The position numbers and the translations under genes are program-made. Under the pieces are notes generated by a model. It saw nothing but the letters and a program-made list of their open reading frames with translations, was not told where the DNA came from and ran no database searches. From Polycyclovorans algicola TG408 (GTDB lineage: Bacteria; Pseudomonadota; Gammaproteobacteria; Nevskiales; Nevskiaceae), in assembly GCF_000711245.1 (NCBI RefSeq), contig NZ_JOMH01000001.1, forward strand, positions 2,102,830 to 2,166,829: a DNA stretch of 64,000 nucleotides. The letters are read 5' to 3'. Below are positions 56,548 through 64,000 of the stretch, piece by piece; the first letter of the stretch is position 1; every line of letters starts with the position of its first letter.

Positions 56548-57543
56548 ATGACCGTTGAGATTCGCACCACTGGCGTCAAGCCGCTGCGCAACACCTTCGA
56601 GCACATCGCCCGCCGGTTCGGCGACAAGCCGGCAACGCGCTATCAGGAAGCGTCATACGACGTCCAGCCGACCGTCAACTTCCACTACAAGCCGCTGTGG
56701 GACCCAGATCGCGAGATGTACGACGTGCGCCGTACCGAGGTCGTCATGGCCGACTGGTATGCCCTCAAGGACCCGCGCCAGTATTACTACGGCAACTACA
56801 CCACCACCCGCGCCAAGCAGCAGGACGCACAGGACCGGCAAATGGAATTTGTCGCCAGCAGGGACCTGGTACGCGCCTTGCCCGAGGGATCGGTCAAAAC
56901 CCTCATCGATTGCGTGATTCCGCTGCGCCACTACGAGTTCGGCGCCAACCTGAACTGTGCGCACATGGCGGCCTACGGGTTTGGCTCGATCTTCACCCAA
57001 GCGGCGATGATGGCCTCGGCCGACCGCCTCGGCATGGCGCAGCACCTTTCACGGATCGGCTTGCTGGCCGATGGCAACACCGGCGAGGCGCTTGCCGCAG
57101 CCAAGCAGCAATGGATGGCGTCGCCCGATTGGCAGGGCGTGCGCCGCGAGATGGAAAACCTGTTCGTGGTCGAGGACTGGTTCCGCTCCTTCGTGCTGCA
57201 GTTCGTGTGCGCCGACGGCCTGCTCTACCCGCTGGTCTACAACCGCTTCGACACTGCGTTTGCGCGCGAGAACGGGTCGGTGTTGTCGTCACTGTTCGAT
57301 TTCCTGGTTCGCTGGGACAAGGAATCCAACCGCTGGGTCGATGCCTGTCTCAAGGTCGTGGCCCAGGAAAGTGAGCACAACGCCGCGTTGCTGAAGGCAT
57401 GGATCACCCAGGGTCATGCCGAGTGGAAGGCCGCACTGGCGCCGCTGGCGGACCGGATGATGGGCGAGGCGGGCGGCGAGGCGCTCGAAGGCGTCTCGGA
57501 AGACTTCAAGGCCCGCGTCAACAAACTGGGCGTCGAGATCTAG
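56548..57543 (+). CDS. dmpL: Phenol hydroxylase subunit P1 (DmpL-like)
   Basis: A 331-residue subunit, the same length as DmpL. It starts MTVEIRTTGVKPLRNTFEH behind AGGAG. It is the beta subunit of the diiron hydroxylase (family of MmoB-type beta), with the diagnostic WYALKDPRQYYYGNYTTTRA and CVIPLRHYEFGANLN stretch. It pairs with the N and O subunits to form the hydroxylase. Confidence 0.95.
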   Translation: MTVEIRTTGVKPLRNTFEHIARRFGDKPATRYQEASYDVQPTVNFHYKPLWDPDREMYDVRRTEVVMADWYALKDPRQYYYGNYTTTRAKQQDAQDRQMEFVASRDLVRALPEGSVKTLIDCVIPLRHYEFGANLNCAHMAAYGFGSIFTQAAMMASADRLGMAQHLSRIGLLADGNTGEALAAAKQQWMASPDWQGVRREMENLFVVEDWFRSFVLQFVCADGLLYPLVYNRFDTAFARENGSVLSSLFDFLVRWDKESNRWVDACLKVVAQESEHNAALLKAWITQGHAEWKAALAPLADRMMGEAGGEALEGVSEDFKARVNKLGVEI

Positions 57544-57552
57544 GAGCGTCAA

Positions 57553-57828
57553 ATGAGCACTCAACCCGTTTTCATCGCTTTTCAGGCCAATAACGATACG
57601 CGGCCGATCATCGACGCCATCATGCAAGACAACCCCGGGGCCAAGCTCAACGAGATGCCCGCACTGGTGAAGATCGATTGCCCGGGACGGCTTGTTGTCC
57701 GGCGCGAGACCATCGAGGAGCACGCCGGGCGCGAGTTCGACCTGCGCGAGCTGCAGATCAACCTGATCTCGCTGGCCGGGGAGGTTGACGAGTCGGAGGA
57801 CGAATTCATCCTCGAGTGGAAAAGCTAG
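57553..57828 (+). CDS. dmpM: Phenol hydroxylase regulatory protein P2 (DmpM-like)
   Basis: A 91-residue MmoB/DmpM effector protein, with FIAFQANNDTRPIIDAIMQ and LVVRRETIEEHAGREFDLRE. It lacks cofactors and binds the hydroxylase to allow oxygen activation. Ribosome site GGAG and a nine-base gap from dmpL fit an operon. Confidence 0.95.
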   Translation: MSTQPVFIAFQANNDTRPIIDAIMQDNPGAKLNEMPALVKIDCPGRLVVRRETIEEHAGREFDLRELQINLISLAGEVDESEDEFILEWKS

Positions 57829-57899
57829 CGACGGGTACCCGATTCAGACCGAGATGGCGCGACCGCGCCTGCAAGAAAACTGCGAAAGGAGAACTGAAC

Positions 57900-59528
57900 A
57901 TGGCTGCAGACGGCAATTTCAAACCGGCAAAAAAGCTGAGCCTGAAGGAAAACTATTCCCTGCTGACGCGTGATCTGGGCTGGGAGCCGAGCTACCAGAA
58001 GAAGGAAGATATCTGGCGCAAGGTCGATTTCGAGGGCATCAAGATTCACGACTGGGACAAGTGGGAAGACCCGTTTCGGCTGACCATGGATGCCTACTGG
58101 AAGTACCAGGGCGAGAAGGAGAAAAAGCTCTACGCGATCATGGATGCCTTCCAGCAAGGCAACGGCCAGTTCAATGTGACCGATGCCCGCTATGTCCAGG
58201 CGCTGAAGGTGTTCATCAACGGGGTGTGCGAGCTCGAATACGCCTCGCACCGCGGCTTCAACATTCTCGGCCGTGAGTTTCCGGGTGTGGGTCCGCGCAT
58301 CGCAGCGCAGATGCAGTCGCTTGATGAGCTGCGGCACTGCACCACGCAGATTCATGGCATCAGCCATTACAACAAGTACTTCGAGGGGATGGACCGCTTC
58401 CCCCATCAGTTCGATCGGGTCTGGTACCTGTCGATTCCGAAATCGTTCTTTGAAGACGCCGTGACGTCCGGGCCCTTCGAGTTCATCGTGGCGATCAGCT
58501 TTGCCTTCGAATACGTGCTGACCAATCTGGTGTTCATGCCGTGGATGAGTGGCGCGGCCTACAACGGCGACATGAGCACGGTGAGCTTCGGCTTCTCGGC
58601 GCAGTCGGACGAAGCGCGTCACATGACTCTGGGCATCGAGGTCATCAAGTTTCTGCTTGAGCAGGACCCGGCCAACGTGCCGATCGTGCAGGGCTGGATC
58701 GACAAGTGGTTCTGGCGCGGTTACCGGCTGCTGGCGCTACTGGCGACGATGATGGATTACCTGCTGCCCAAGCGCGTCATGAGCTGGTCCGAGGCCTGGA
58801 GCATCTACTACGAAGAAAACGGCGGCGCGCTGTTTGCCGACCTCGCGCGCTACGGCATCCGCCCGCCCAAGCATGCCGACGTCACCATCAAGGAGAAGGA
58901 GCGCGTCAGTCACGAGATGTGGACCGTGTTCTACGCCAACCGCAACGCCATCGGCTTTCCGGTCTGGTTGCCCAGCGATGAAGAAATGGCGTGGTTCTCG
59001 GAGAAATACCCGAACACTTTCGACAAGTACTACCGCCCGCGCTACGAGTACTGGCGTGAGCTCGAAAAAAAGGGCACGCCGTATACCAATGCTGCGCTGC
59101 CGCAGCTGTGTCAGGTGTGTCAGTGGCCGTGTCTTTACACCGAGCCGGATGACCCGACCGAGTTCCTGCACCGTGAGACCGAATACCAGGGCGAGATCTT
59201 TCACTGCTGCTCTGACGGCTGCATGGACATCTTTAAGAACGAACCCGAGAAGTATGTCCACGCCTGGCTTCCGGTCAACCAGATTCACCAGGGCAACTGC
59301 TTTTTGCCCGACGTCGACCCCAGTGCCCCCGACTTCAACCCGATGGCCGAGGCGCTCAAGTACATGGGCATCCGTCCCGGAATCGACGGAGGCCTGTGGC
59401 GTGATCACCCGGATGCGCGACGCTGGGAAGAGTGGACCGGCCGTCCGGCCAACATTCATGAAGGCGCCTACACCGAGCACGTGCGTGATTCCACCACGGG
59501 TTCCGAGAAGACCAAGTCCGCCACCTGA
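57900..59528 (+). CDS. dmpN: Phenol hydroxylase large subunit P3 (DmpN-like)
   Basis: A 542-residue diiron oxygenase alpha subunit. Likely diiron ligands are Glu113 (ELEYASH), Glu143 and His146 (DELRHC), Glu204 (FAFEYV) and Glu238/His241 (DEARHM). A zinc-type Cys cluster CQVCQWPC and FHCCSDGC follows near 400-440. It hydroxylates phenol to catechol with O2. About 25 residues longer than DmpN, mainly in the C-terminal tail. Start ATG 57900 follows AAAGGAG. Confidence 0.96.
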   Translation: MAADGNFKPAKKLSLKENYSLLTRDLGWEPSYQKKEDIWRKVDFEGIKIHDWDKWEDPFRLTMDAYWKYQGEKEKKLYAIMDAFQQGNGQFNVTDARYVQALKVFINGVCELEYASHRGFNILGREFPGVGPRIAAQMQSLDELRHCTTQIHGISHYNKYFEGMDRFPHQFDRVWYLSIPKSFFEDAVTSGPFEFIVAISFAFEYVLTNLVFMPWMSGAAYNGDMSTVSFGFSAQSDEARHMTLGIEVIKFLLEQDPANVPIVQGWIDKWFWRGYRLLALLATMMDYLLPKRVMSWSEAWSIYYEENGGALFADLARYGIRPPKHADVTIKEKERVSHEMWTVFYANRNAIGFPVWLPSDEEMAWFSEKYPNTFDKYYRPRYEYWRELEKKGTPYTNAALPQLCQVCQWPCLYTEPDDPTEFLHRETEYQGEIFHCCSDGCMDIFKNEPEKYVHAWLPVNQIHQGNCFLPDVDPSAPDFNPMAEALKYMGIRPGIDGGLWRDHPDARRWEEWTGRPANIHEGAYTEHVRDSTTGSEKTKSAT

Positions 59529-59539
59529 GGAGCGTACCC

Positions 59540-59899
59540 ATGCCTGTCAAAGCCATCACCCCTGACTACCACGGCGAGTTCAAGGACGCGCAGCCCAAAT
59601 ACGGCGACCAGCAGTTGCTCAACATCTGTTGGGAAAAGCACACCATGACCGGCTGGCCCATGTGCCTGCCGTTGCCGCCACAGATGCCGTTCGGCGCGCT
59701 GATCAAGGAGGTCATGCCGATGGTGTTCGGCATGCACCCCGATTTCGAGAAAATCGACTGGGACACGGTCCAATGGTCGACCGCGAAGGGACCCTTCAGC
59801 CCCGACATGGACAAATCCATCGCCGACCATGGCCTCAAACACAAGGCACAGATCCGCTTCCGGACGCCGGGACTCGACGGCCACAACGGTGCGGGCTAG
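59540..59899 (+). CDS. dmpO: Phenol hydroxylase subunit P4 (DmpO-like)
   Basis: A 119-residue gamma subunit, the same length as DmpO, with MPVKAITPDYHGEFKDAQP and MTGWPMCLPLPPQMPFGAL (PF04663). It completes the (alpha-beta-gamma)2 hydroxylase. It starts behind GAGGAG, 11 bases after dmpN. Confidence 0.95.
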   Translation: MPVKAITPDYHGEFKDAQPKYGDQQLLNICWEKHTMTGWPMCLPLPPQMPFGALIKEVMPMVFGMHPDFEKIDWDTVQWSTAKGPFSPDMDKSIADHGLKHKAQIRFRTPGLDGHNGAG

Positions 59900-59910
59900 G
59901 ACCCTGGTCA

Positions 59911-60966
59911 ATGTCGTATGAACTGAGAATCGAGCCGCTGGGTGAAACCATCGAAGTGGCGGACGAGCAGACCCTGCTCGATGCCTGTCTGCGCGCCGGC
60001 ATCTGGTTGCCCCATGCGTGCTGCCATGGCCTGTGCGCCACCTGCAAGGTGCAGGTGATCGAAGGCGAGGTCGAGCACGGCGAGGCCTCACCGTTTGCGC
60101 TGATGGACTTCGAGCGTGACGAGGGCAAGACGCTCGCCTGCTGCGCCACGATGACCTCGGATGTCACCATCGAAGCCGACATCGACGAAGAGCCCGATGC
60201 CGAAAACATTGCGGTTGAGGATTTTCCGGGCCGGGTGGTGCGCATTGAGAACCTGACGCCGACCATCAAGGGCATCTGGATTGCGCTCGACAAGCCGATC
60301 CACTTCCAGGCCGGGCAATACATCAACCTCGAGATTCCATCGCTGGGGATCAGCCGACCGTTCTCGATTGCCAGCGCGCCGGGCCAGGGTGCGACCATCG
60401 AACTCAACGTGCGTATCGTCGCCGGTGGCGCCGGCACGACCTATGTCCATGAATCGCTGAAAGCGGGTGACGACGTCCGGCTTTCTGGCCCTTACGGCCG
60501 CTTCTTCGTCCGAAAGTCGGCCGATCTGCCGGTCATCTTCATGGCAGGCGGGTCGGGTTTGTCCAGCCCGCGCAGCATGATTCTTGATTTGCTGGCCGAA
60601 GGCTGCACCCGGCCGATCACGCTCGTATACGGGCAGCGCAGCCGTAAAGAGCTCTATTACCACGCTGAATTCAGCGCGCTGGCCGACAAGCACGCCAATT
60701 TCACCTATGTGCCGTCGCTATCGGATGAGCCCCAGGACACCGACTGGAGCGGCCTGCGCGGCTTCGTCCACGACGCAGCCAAGGCGCACTTCGACAATGA
60801 TTTCCGTGACCACAAGGCCTACCTGTGCGGGCCACCGGCGATGATCGATGCCTGCATCACCACCCTGATGCAGGGTCGGCTGTTTGAGAACGACATCTAC
60901 ACCGAGAAGTTTCTGTCGGCCGCCGACGCACAGCAGGTCAGGAGTCCGTTGTTCAGAAAGCTCTGA
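59911..60966 (+). CDS. dmpP: Phenol hydroxylase reductase P5 (DmpP-like)
   Basis: A 351-residue reductase. An N-terminal 2Fe-2S ferredoxin domain has Cys37, Cys42 and Cys45 (CCHGLCATCK) and the late Cys in LACCATM. An FAD domain with SRPFSIASAPG and an NAD(P)H domain with FMAGGSGLSSPRSMIL and the terminal NDIYTEKFLS follow. It passes electrons from NADH to the hydroxylase. Length matches DmpP (353). The usual next gene dmpQ is absent. Confidence 0.96.
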   Translation: MSYELRIEPLGETIEVADEQTLLDACLRAGIWLPHACCHGLCATCKVQVIEGEVEHGEASPFALMDFERDEGKTLACCATMTSDVTIEADIDEEPDAENIAVEDFPGRVVRIENLTPTIKGIWIALDKPIHFQAGQYINLEIPSLGISRPFSIASAPGQGATIELNVRIVAGGAGTTYVHESLKAGDDVRLSGPYGRFFVRKSADLPVIFMAGGSGLSSPRSMILDLLAEGCTRPITLVYGQRSRKELYYHAEFSALADKHANFTYVPSLSDEPQDTDWSGLRGFVHDAAKAHFDNDFRDHKAYLCGPPAMIDACITTLMQGRLFENDIYTEKFLSAADAQQVRSPLFRKL

Positions 60967-61014
60967 AGACCCGACGGACGCAGATCCACAACCGGCCAAT
61001 GGAGACAGGGCACC

Positions 61015-61458
61015 ATGACCGTTACTGAGATGGAGGCGTTTGTTCGCGCCTATTTCGAAGCCTGCAACACCGGGGACCCCGCGCATATCGCGACCTATTT
61101 CGAGCCCGACGCCGTGCACTATTTTCCGCCAGGCATGTATGGCGGGCCCTTTCGGGGCGCGCTCGAAATTGGCAAGCGCTGGCAGTATGCCGTCGAGAAC
61201 TTCGGGTCCTACTGGACGGTTGATCAGTTCATGGGCGAGCCAAGGTCGCGTCGTGCCGTGATCGAGTGGAGCCATTTCAAGCGCAAGCAGCACACCGTTC
61301 TGCGCGGTGATGAGTGGTATCGCTTCAGCCCGCGCGGCCTGATTGAGGAAATACGCGCGTATTACGCCTCGCCGCAGGACAAAACCCTGGCCGCACTCGA
61401 ACTGGGCGGATTCGACTATGCCGGGCGGGGTTATCCGCTGAACGCGCCGCCTATCTGA
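61015..61458 (+). CDS. NTF2-like/SnoaL-type protein
   Basis: A 147-residue protein with the cone-like NTF2 fold: FVRAYFEACNTGDPAHIATY, FEPDAVHYFPPGMYGGPFRG and WYRFSPRGLIEEIRAYYAS. Such proteins are small-molecule isomerases, dehydratases or lactonases, or binding proteins. It starts 48 bases after dmpP and probably belongs to the phenol operon, in the place where dmpQ and the catechol dioxygenase would be. Substrate unknown; a role on an aromatic intermediate is inferred. Confidence 0.85.
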   Translation: MTVTEMEAFVRAYFEACNTGDPAHIATYFEPDAVHYFPPGMYGGPFRGALEIGKRWQYAVENFGSYWTVDQFMGEPRSRRAVIEWSHFKRKQHTVLRGDEWYRFSPRGLIEEIRAYYASPQDKTLAALELGGFDYAGRGYPLNAPPI

Positions 61459-61487
61459 CCCGGCCGGCGCGGCCCGCCGAAACGGTT

Positions 61488-61895
61488 TCAGTTATCCGGT
61501 GCGCCCGCCTCGATCCAACGCTCGACCGCCTCAAGGTATTTGGCCGGGAACGGTTTCGGCGGGTCATAGACCGGCATGGCGCTGCCGCTGCCGCCCACCT
61601 CCAGATGTGTGCCGCGCAGCTTGTGCACCAGGTAACTGCCTTCGACATCGCCGGGCGCGACGCGGGGCAGCGGGGCGCCCTCGCTCGGTGACAGGAGATC
61701 GGCGTGCGAGTGTCGCCGGCCCAGATTCAGCCCGCCGTTCTCGGCGCCGGTCACATGGCAATACACACATTGACTGTTGAGCATGGGCTGGAGGTCGTCG
61801 GCAAAGCTCACGCCCTCGGGCTCTGCGGCCCCCGCGAGCGCGGTGAAACCGAGTGCCATGAGACCGCAGAGGATCGCCAGTGATCGGTCACGCAT
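61488..61895 (-). CDS. Periplasmic monoheme cytochrome c
   Basis: A 135-residue exported cytochrome. It has a signal peptide (residues 1-24, MRDRSLAILCGLMALGFTAL, cleaved near Ala-Gly-Ala-Ala), one heme site CVYCH at about 44-48 and a possible Met ligand in GSAMPVY. The type is like the small cytochromes of Planctomycete-cytochrome C (PSCyt1) domains. Its ATG overlaps the flavoprotein stop by eight bases, so it is probably the electron acceptor of that dehydrogenase. Confidence 0.85.
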   Translation of the reverse strand: MRDRSLAILCGLMALGFTALAGAAEPEGVSFADDLQPMLNSQCVYCHVTGAENGGLNLGRRHSHADLLSPSEGAPLPRVAPGDVEGSYLVHKLRGTHLEVGGSGSAMPVYDPPKPFPAKYLEAVERWIEAGAPDN

Positions 61896-63654
61896 CACTG
61901 ACGGCCTCCCCGGCCAGCCAGCCAAAGGTCAGCGCAGGTCCCAGCGTGCCGCCGCCGGCCCAGTACGCCTGACCTGCAGGGTGGGCCACGCAGTTACCGG
62001 CGGCGTAGAGCCCGGCGATGGCCTTGCCCTGGGCATCGAGCACCCGGCCGCTCGGGTCGACCACCGGGCCACCTTTGGTGTCGAGCGTGCCGGCGCCCAG
62101 GATCACCGCGTGATAAGGCCCCTTGTCGGCGATGGGGTGCATCATCCGGTTCGGGTAAGGGTTCTCGGCGGGCGCCGCGTTCATGAACTGGAAGGCGGTT
62201 TCAATGGCGGCTTCGCCACGTGAAAAATCCTCGTCCTTGCCGCTTTTCGCGAAGCCGTTGAAGCGGGCGATGGTGGCTTCAAGGTTCTTCAGAAAGGCGT
62301 CGTCTAGGGTGAATCCGCCGGTCTTGGCGGCGATGCCGGCAAGCCTTTCCTTGAGCTGCGCGGTCAGCGCTGCCAGCGAATCGGCCGAGATGATCTGCGA
62401 CAGGCGTGCATTGGCGGCGGGAATCGGGTCGTAGCCGGCATAGCGCTCGGCGGTGCGCCCATCCCAGATCATGAAGCCGAGCAGGTTGGGGTATTCGGCG
62501 CGGACCGCGTCCCAGTAAAAGTGGGCCTGGGTGCGCTCGTTGTACTGAATCTTTTCATTGACGAAGCGCTTTCCGTAACGGTTCACCTGAATCACGCTGT
62601 CACCCGGCGTGGACCATACGGTGGCGGCCGTGCTGGGCGTCTTGAGCGCCACCTCCACCGGAATCTGCCCCCACCAGGCGTGGCTCATGTTGCCCAGCGC
62701 GGCGCCGGCTCGGGTGGCGATGGGAATGAAGTCACCGGTGCTGCCGGGTGCGGCGCAACCGCCCCAGATGCGGCCGCGAAGATAGTCGCCCGCCAGCGCC
62801 GCGTTGTGGGTGAAGCCGCCGCTGCCAAACACCACACCCTTGCGGGCGCGGAACCGGGCCGGGGTCTTGTCGCCGCGGTCGACGGTGAGGCCGATGATCT
62901 TGCCTTGGTCGTCGCGGACCAGGTCCAGCACCTTATGGTCCAGCAGGATCTGCGCGGGTTTGTCTTTCAGGCCGTCGCTCATCAATTGCACCAGCCGGGG
63001 GCCAGCGCCGCCCTTTTTGGGCCAGACCACCGAGTCCGGATCATCGCTGCTGTCGGGCACCAGTGAGCGACCGCGATGCACCGTGTTCTCGGCGATATCG
63101 GCGTAGTAGTCGGGGTAGTCCTTCTCTTCCCAGGTGGCCCAGGGGATCGCCTTGAGGCCGCACTGGGTCTCAAGCGCCGTCACCACGCGCGCGCCGTGGT
63201 CATAGAAGGTGGCGATCAGATCGAACTCGGCCTGGGTCAGCCCCAGTCGCGCATCGCCTGCGGCATAGCGGGTCGGGTGGGCCAGACGGGCCATGTAGCG
63301 CAGCGCGTCGGGGCGTTCGTCCTTGACGCCCTTGGCCTGCAGGCCGGGGTTGTTGGGTATCCAGAACACGCCGCCAGACTTGACCGTGGTGCCGCCCTGA
63401 AACGGCATCTTGTCGAACAGGATGACGCTGGCGCCCTTGCCGACGGCGGCCAGCGCCGCCGAAAGTCCGGCGGCGCCGGTGCCCACGATCAGCACTTCGG
63501 CCTCGCCGTCCCAATGCATGTCGGCAGCGGCGTGGGCGGTGCCCATCGGCATCAGCGGTACGGCGGTTGCTGCGGCAAAGCCCTTCAGCAGATTGCGGCG
63601 CGCGAGTAACTGCGCGCTGCCGGCTTGCGGTTTATCCGATTGACCTTGGCTCAC
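61888..63654 (-). CDS. Tat-exported FAD-dependent dehydrogenase (KstD/fumarate reductase-like)
   Basis: A 588-residue FAD_binding_2 flavoprotein. A twin-Arg leader (ARRNLLKGFAAATAVPLMPM) exports the folded, FAD-bearing protein to the periplasm. VLIVGTGAAGLSAALAAVG is the FAD site, FGSGGFTHN follows, and the end GLYAAGNCVAHPAGQAYWAGGG resembles 3-ketosteroid-Delta1-dehydrogenase and fumarate-reductase flavoproteins. Substrate is unknown. GTG 63654 follows GGGGGAG; GTG 63678 is possible. It overlaps the cytochrome c gene, suggesting a two-component periplasmic dehydrogenase. Confidence 0.88.
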   Translation of the reverse strand: MSQGQSDKPQAGSAQLLARRNLLKGFAAATAVPLMPMGTAHAAADMHWDGEAEVLIVGTGAAGLSAALAAVGKGASVILFDKMPFQGGTTVKSGGVFWIPNNPGLQAKGVKDERPDALRYMARLAHPTRYAAGDARLGLTQAEFDLIATFYDHGARVVTALETQCGLKAIPWATWEEKDYPDYYADIAENTVHRGRSLVPDSSDDPDSVVWPKKGGAGPRLVQLMSDGLKDKPAQILLDHKVLDLVRDDQGKIIGLTVDRGDKTPARFRARKGVVFGSGGFTHNAALAGDYLRGRIWGGCAAPGSTGDFIPIATRAGAALGNMSHAWWGQIPVEVALKTPSTAATVWSTPGDSVIQVNRYGKRFVNEKIQYNERTQAHFYWDAVRAEYPNLLGFMIWDGRTAERYAGYDPIPAANARLSQIISADSLAALTAQLKERLAGIAAKTGGFTLDDAFLKNLEATIARFNGFAKSGKDEDFSRGEAAIETAFQFMNAAPAENPYPNRMMHPIADKGPYHAVILGAGTLDTKGGPVVDPSGRVLDAQGKAIAGLYAAGNCVAHPAGQAYWAGGGTLGPALTFGWLAGEAVSDA

Positions 63655-63688
63655 GGTGTTCTCCCCCGGTAGTGGCACGGTTTCATTG

Positions 63689-64000
63689 TTATTTCAGCGC
63701 GTCGGCGACCCGGTCGGCCTTCACCCAGTTGTCGAGCACGTGCAGGTTGTGGCGAATGAGCATTTCAGCGTCCTGCAGGTGCATCACGTCTTTGGCGCCC
63801 GACTCCAGTCCGCGCTGGATCCGTTCACAGTTGGTCACATCTTCGAGCACGACTTCGGCCCAGCGACAGGCGTAGTGCTCAAGCTGCAGGCGATGACGCA
63901 CCGATGCGGTTTTTGGAATGTAGATCCGCTGGGTCCACTTGGTGCGGTTGTAGGCCACCGGCCAGAACTCGTGGGTCCAGAAGCCACCGGTGGAGTAATC
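63689..64000 (-). CDS. Rieske oxygenase alpha subunit, C-terminal part (cut by window)
   Basis: The frame is open from the right edge to a stop at 63689, with no start inside the window (104 codons). The sequence starts DYSTGGFWTHEFWPVAYNRT and goes on through RHRLQLEHYACRWAEVVLE, NCERIQRGLESGA and EMLIRHNLHVLDNWV. This is the end of the catalytic SRPBCC domain of ring-hydroxylating oxygenases, in which the Glu/Arg pattern QRGLESGA is typical. The N-terminal Rieske domain and iron ligands are outside the window. It is 34 bases upstream of the Tat flavoprotein and probably co-transcribed with it. Confidence 0.8.
   Translation of the reverse strand, partial: DYSTGGFWTHEFWPVAYNRTKWTQRIYIPKTASVRHRLQLEHYACRWAEVVLEDVTNCERIQRGLESGAKDVMHLQDAEMLIRHNLHVLDNWVKADRVADALK

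Overview
The window reads as a GC-rich gammaproteobacterial chromosome with an aerobic, hydrocarbon- or aromatic-degrading lifestyle. The evidence is the fmdB-DUF502-aspS and nrdR-ribD-ribE-ribBX-ribH-nusB-thiL-pgpA gene orders, the tRNA-Gly/tRNA-Cys pair, a monomeric NADP isocitrate dehydrogenase, an ETF/ETF-QO cluster, a sigma-54-controlled multicomponent phenol hydroxylase and a Rieske oxygenase. A member of the Nevskiales/Solimonadaceae or a relative fits, but this is an inference from gene content, not a determination.

Region 1 (1-4094) is the end of an integrative element lodged behind the tRNA-Cys gene. It carries a P4-type tyrosine integrase, a higBA toxin-antitoxin pair with a translationally coupled 275-residue protein of unknown function, an AlpA-type regulator and small unknown proteins. 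The far end lies outside the window. Region 2 (4095-4311) holds tRNA-Cys and tRNA-Gly, each followed by a hairpin with a T-run.

Region 3 (4515-10959) is one overlapping six-gene operon: DUF3450 protein, TtpC-like ExbB with a long periplasmic arm, ExbB, ExbD, TonB, and a large exported protein in which a TPR region is fused to a complete DUF1329 domain. Region 4 (10962-23446) mixes an ABC1 kinase, a MarR regulator next to orphan heme-copper-oxidase subunit III/IV-like genes, isocitrate dehydrogenase, a two-gene operon of an HMG-CoA-synthase-like/DUF35 fusion plus an SCP2-type thiolase, ankyrin and GST proteins, and thioredoxin reductase.

Region 5 (23574-36030) carries SppA, an alpha/beta hydrolase, MurI, NadC, ArgF, iron superoxide dismutase, the Anbu proteasome-like peptidase with its alpha-E and ATP-grasp partners, a barnase/barstar pair coupled to a CinA-like protein, and an EamA transporter. 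Region 6 (35695-49381) is housekeeping: aspS, an Ig-like lipoprotein, nadA, glyA, the riboflavin/nusB/thiL/pgpA operon and a beta-carbonic anhydrase.

Region 7 (49402-54142) is the ETF-QO/etfB/etfA cluster, which passes electrons from acyl-CoA dehydrogenases to quinone, plus an unknown gene. Region 8 (54197-64000) is catabolic: a XylR/DmpR-type activator diverges from a six-subunit phenol hydroxylase operon with a textbook sigma-54 promoter. It is followed by an NTF2-like gene, then a leftward set of a Tat-exported flavoprotein dehydrogenase, its overlapping monoheme cytochrome c, and the C-terminal part of a Rieske oxygenase alpha subunit cut by the window edge. No ring-cleavage gene is present in the window, so the phenol pathway must continue elsewhere.
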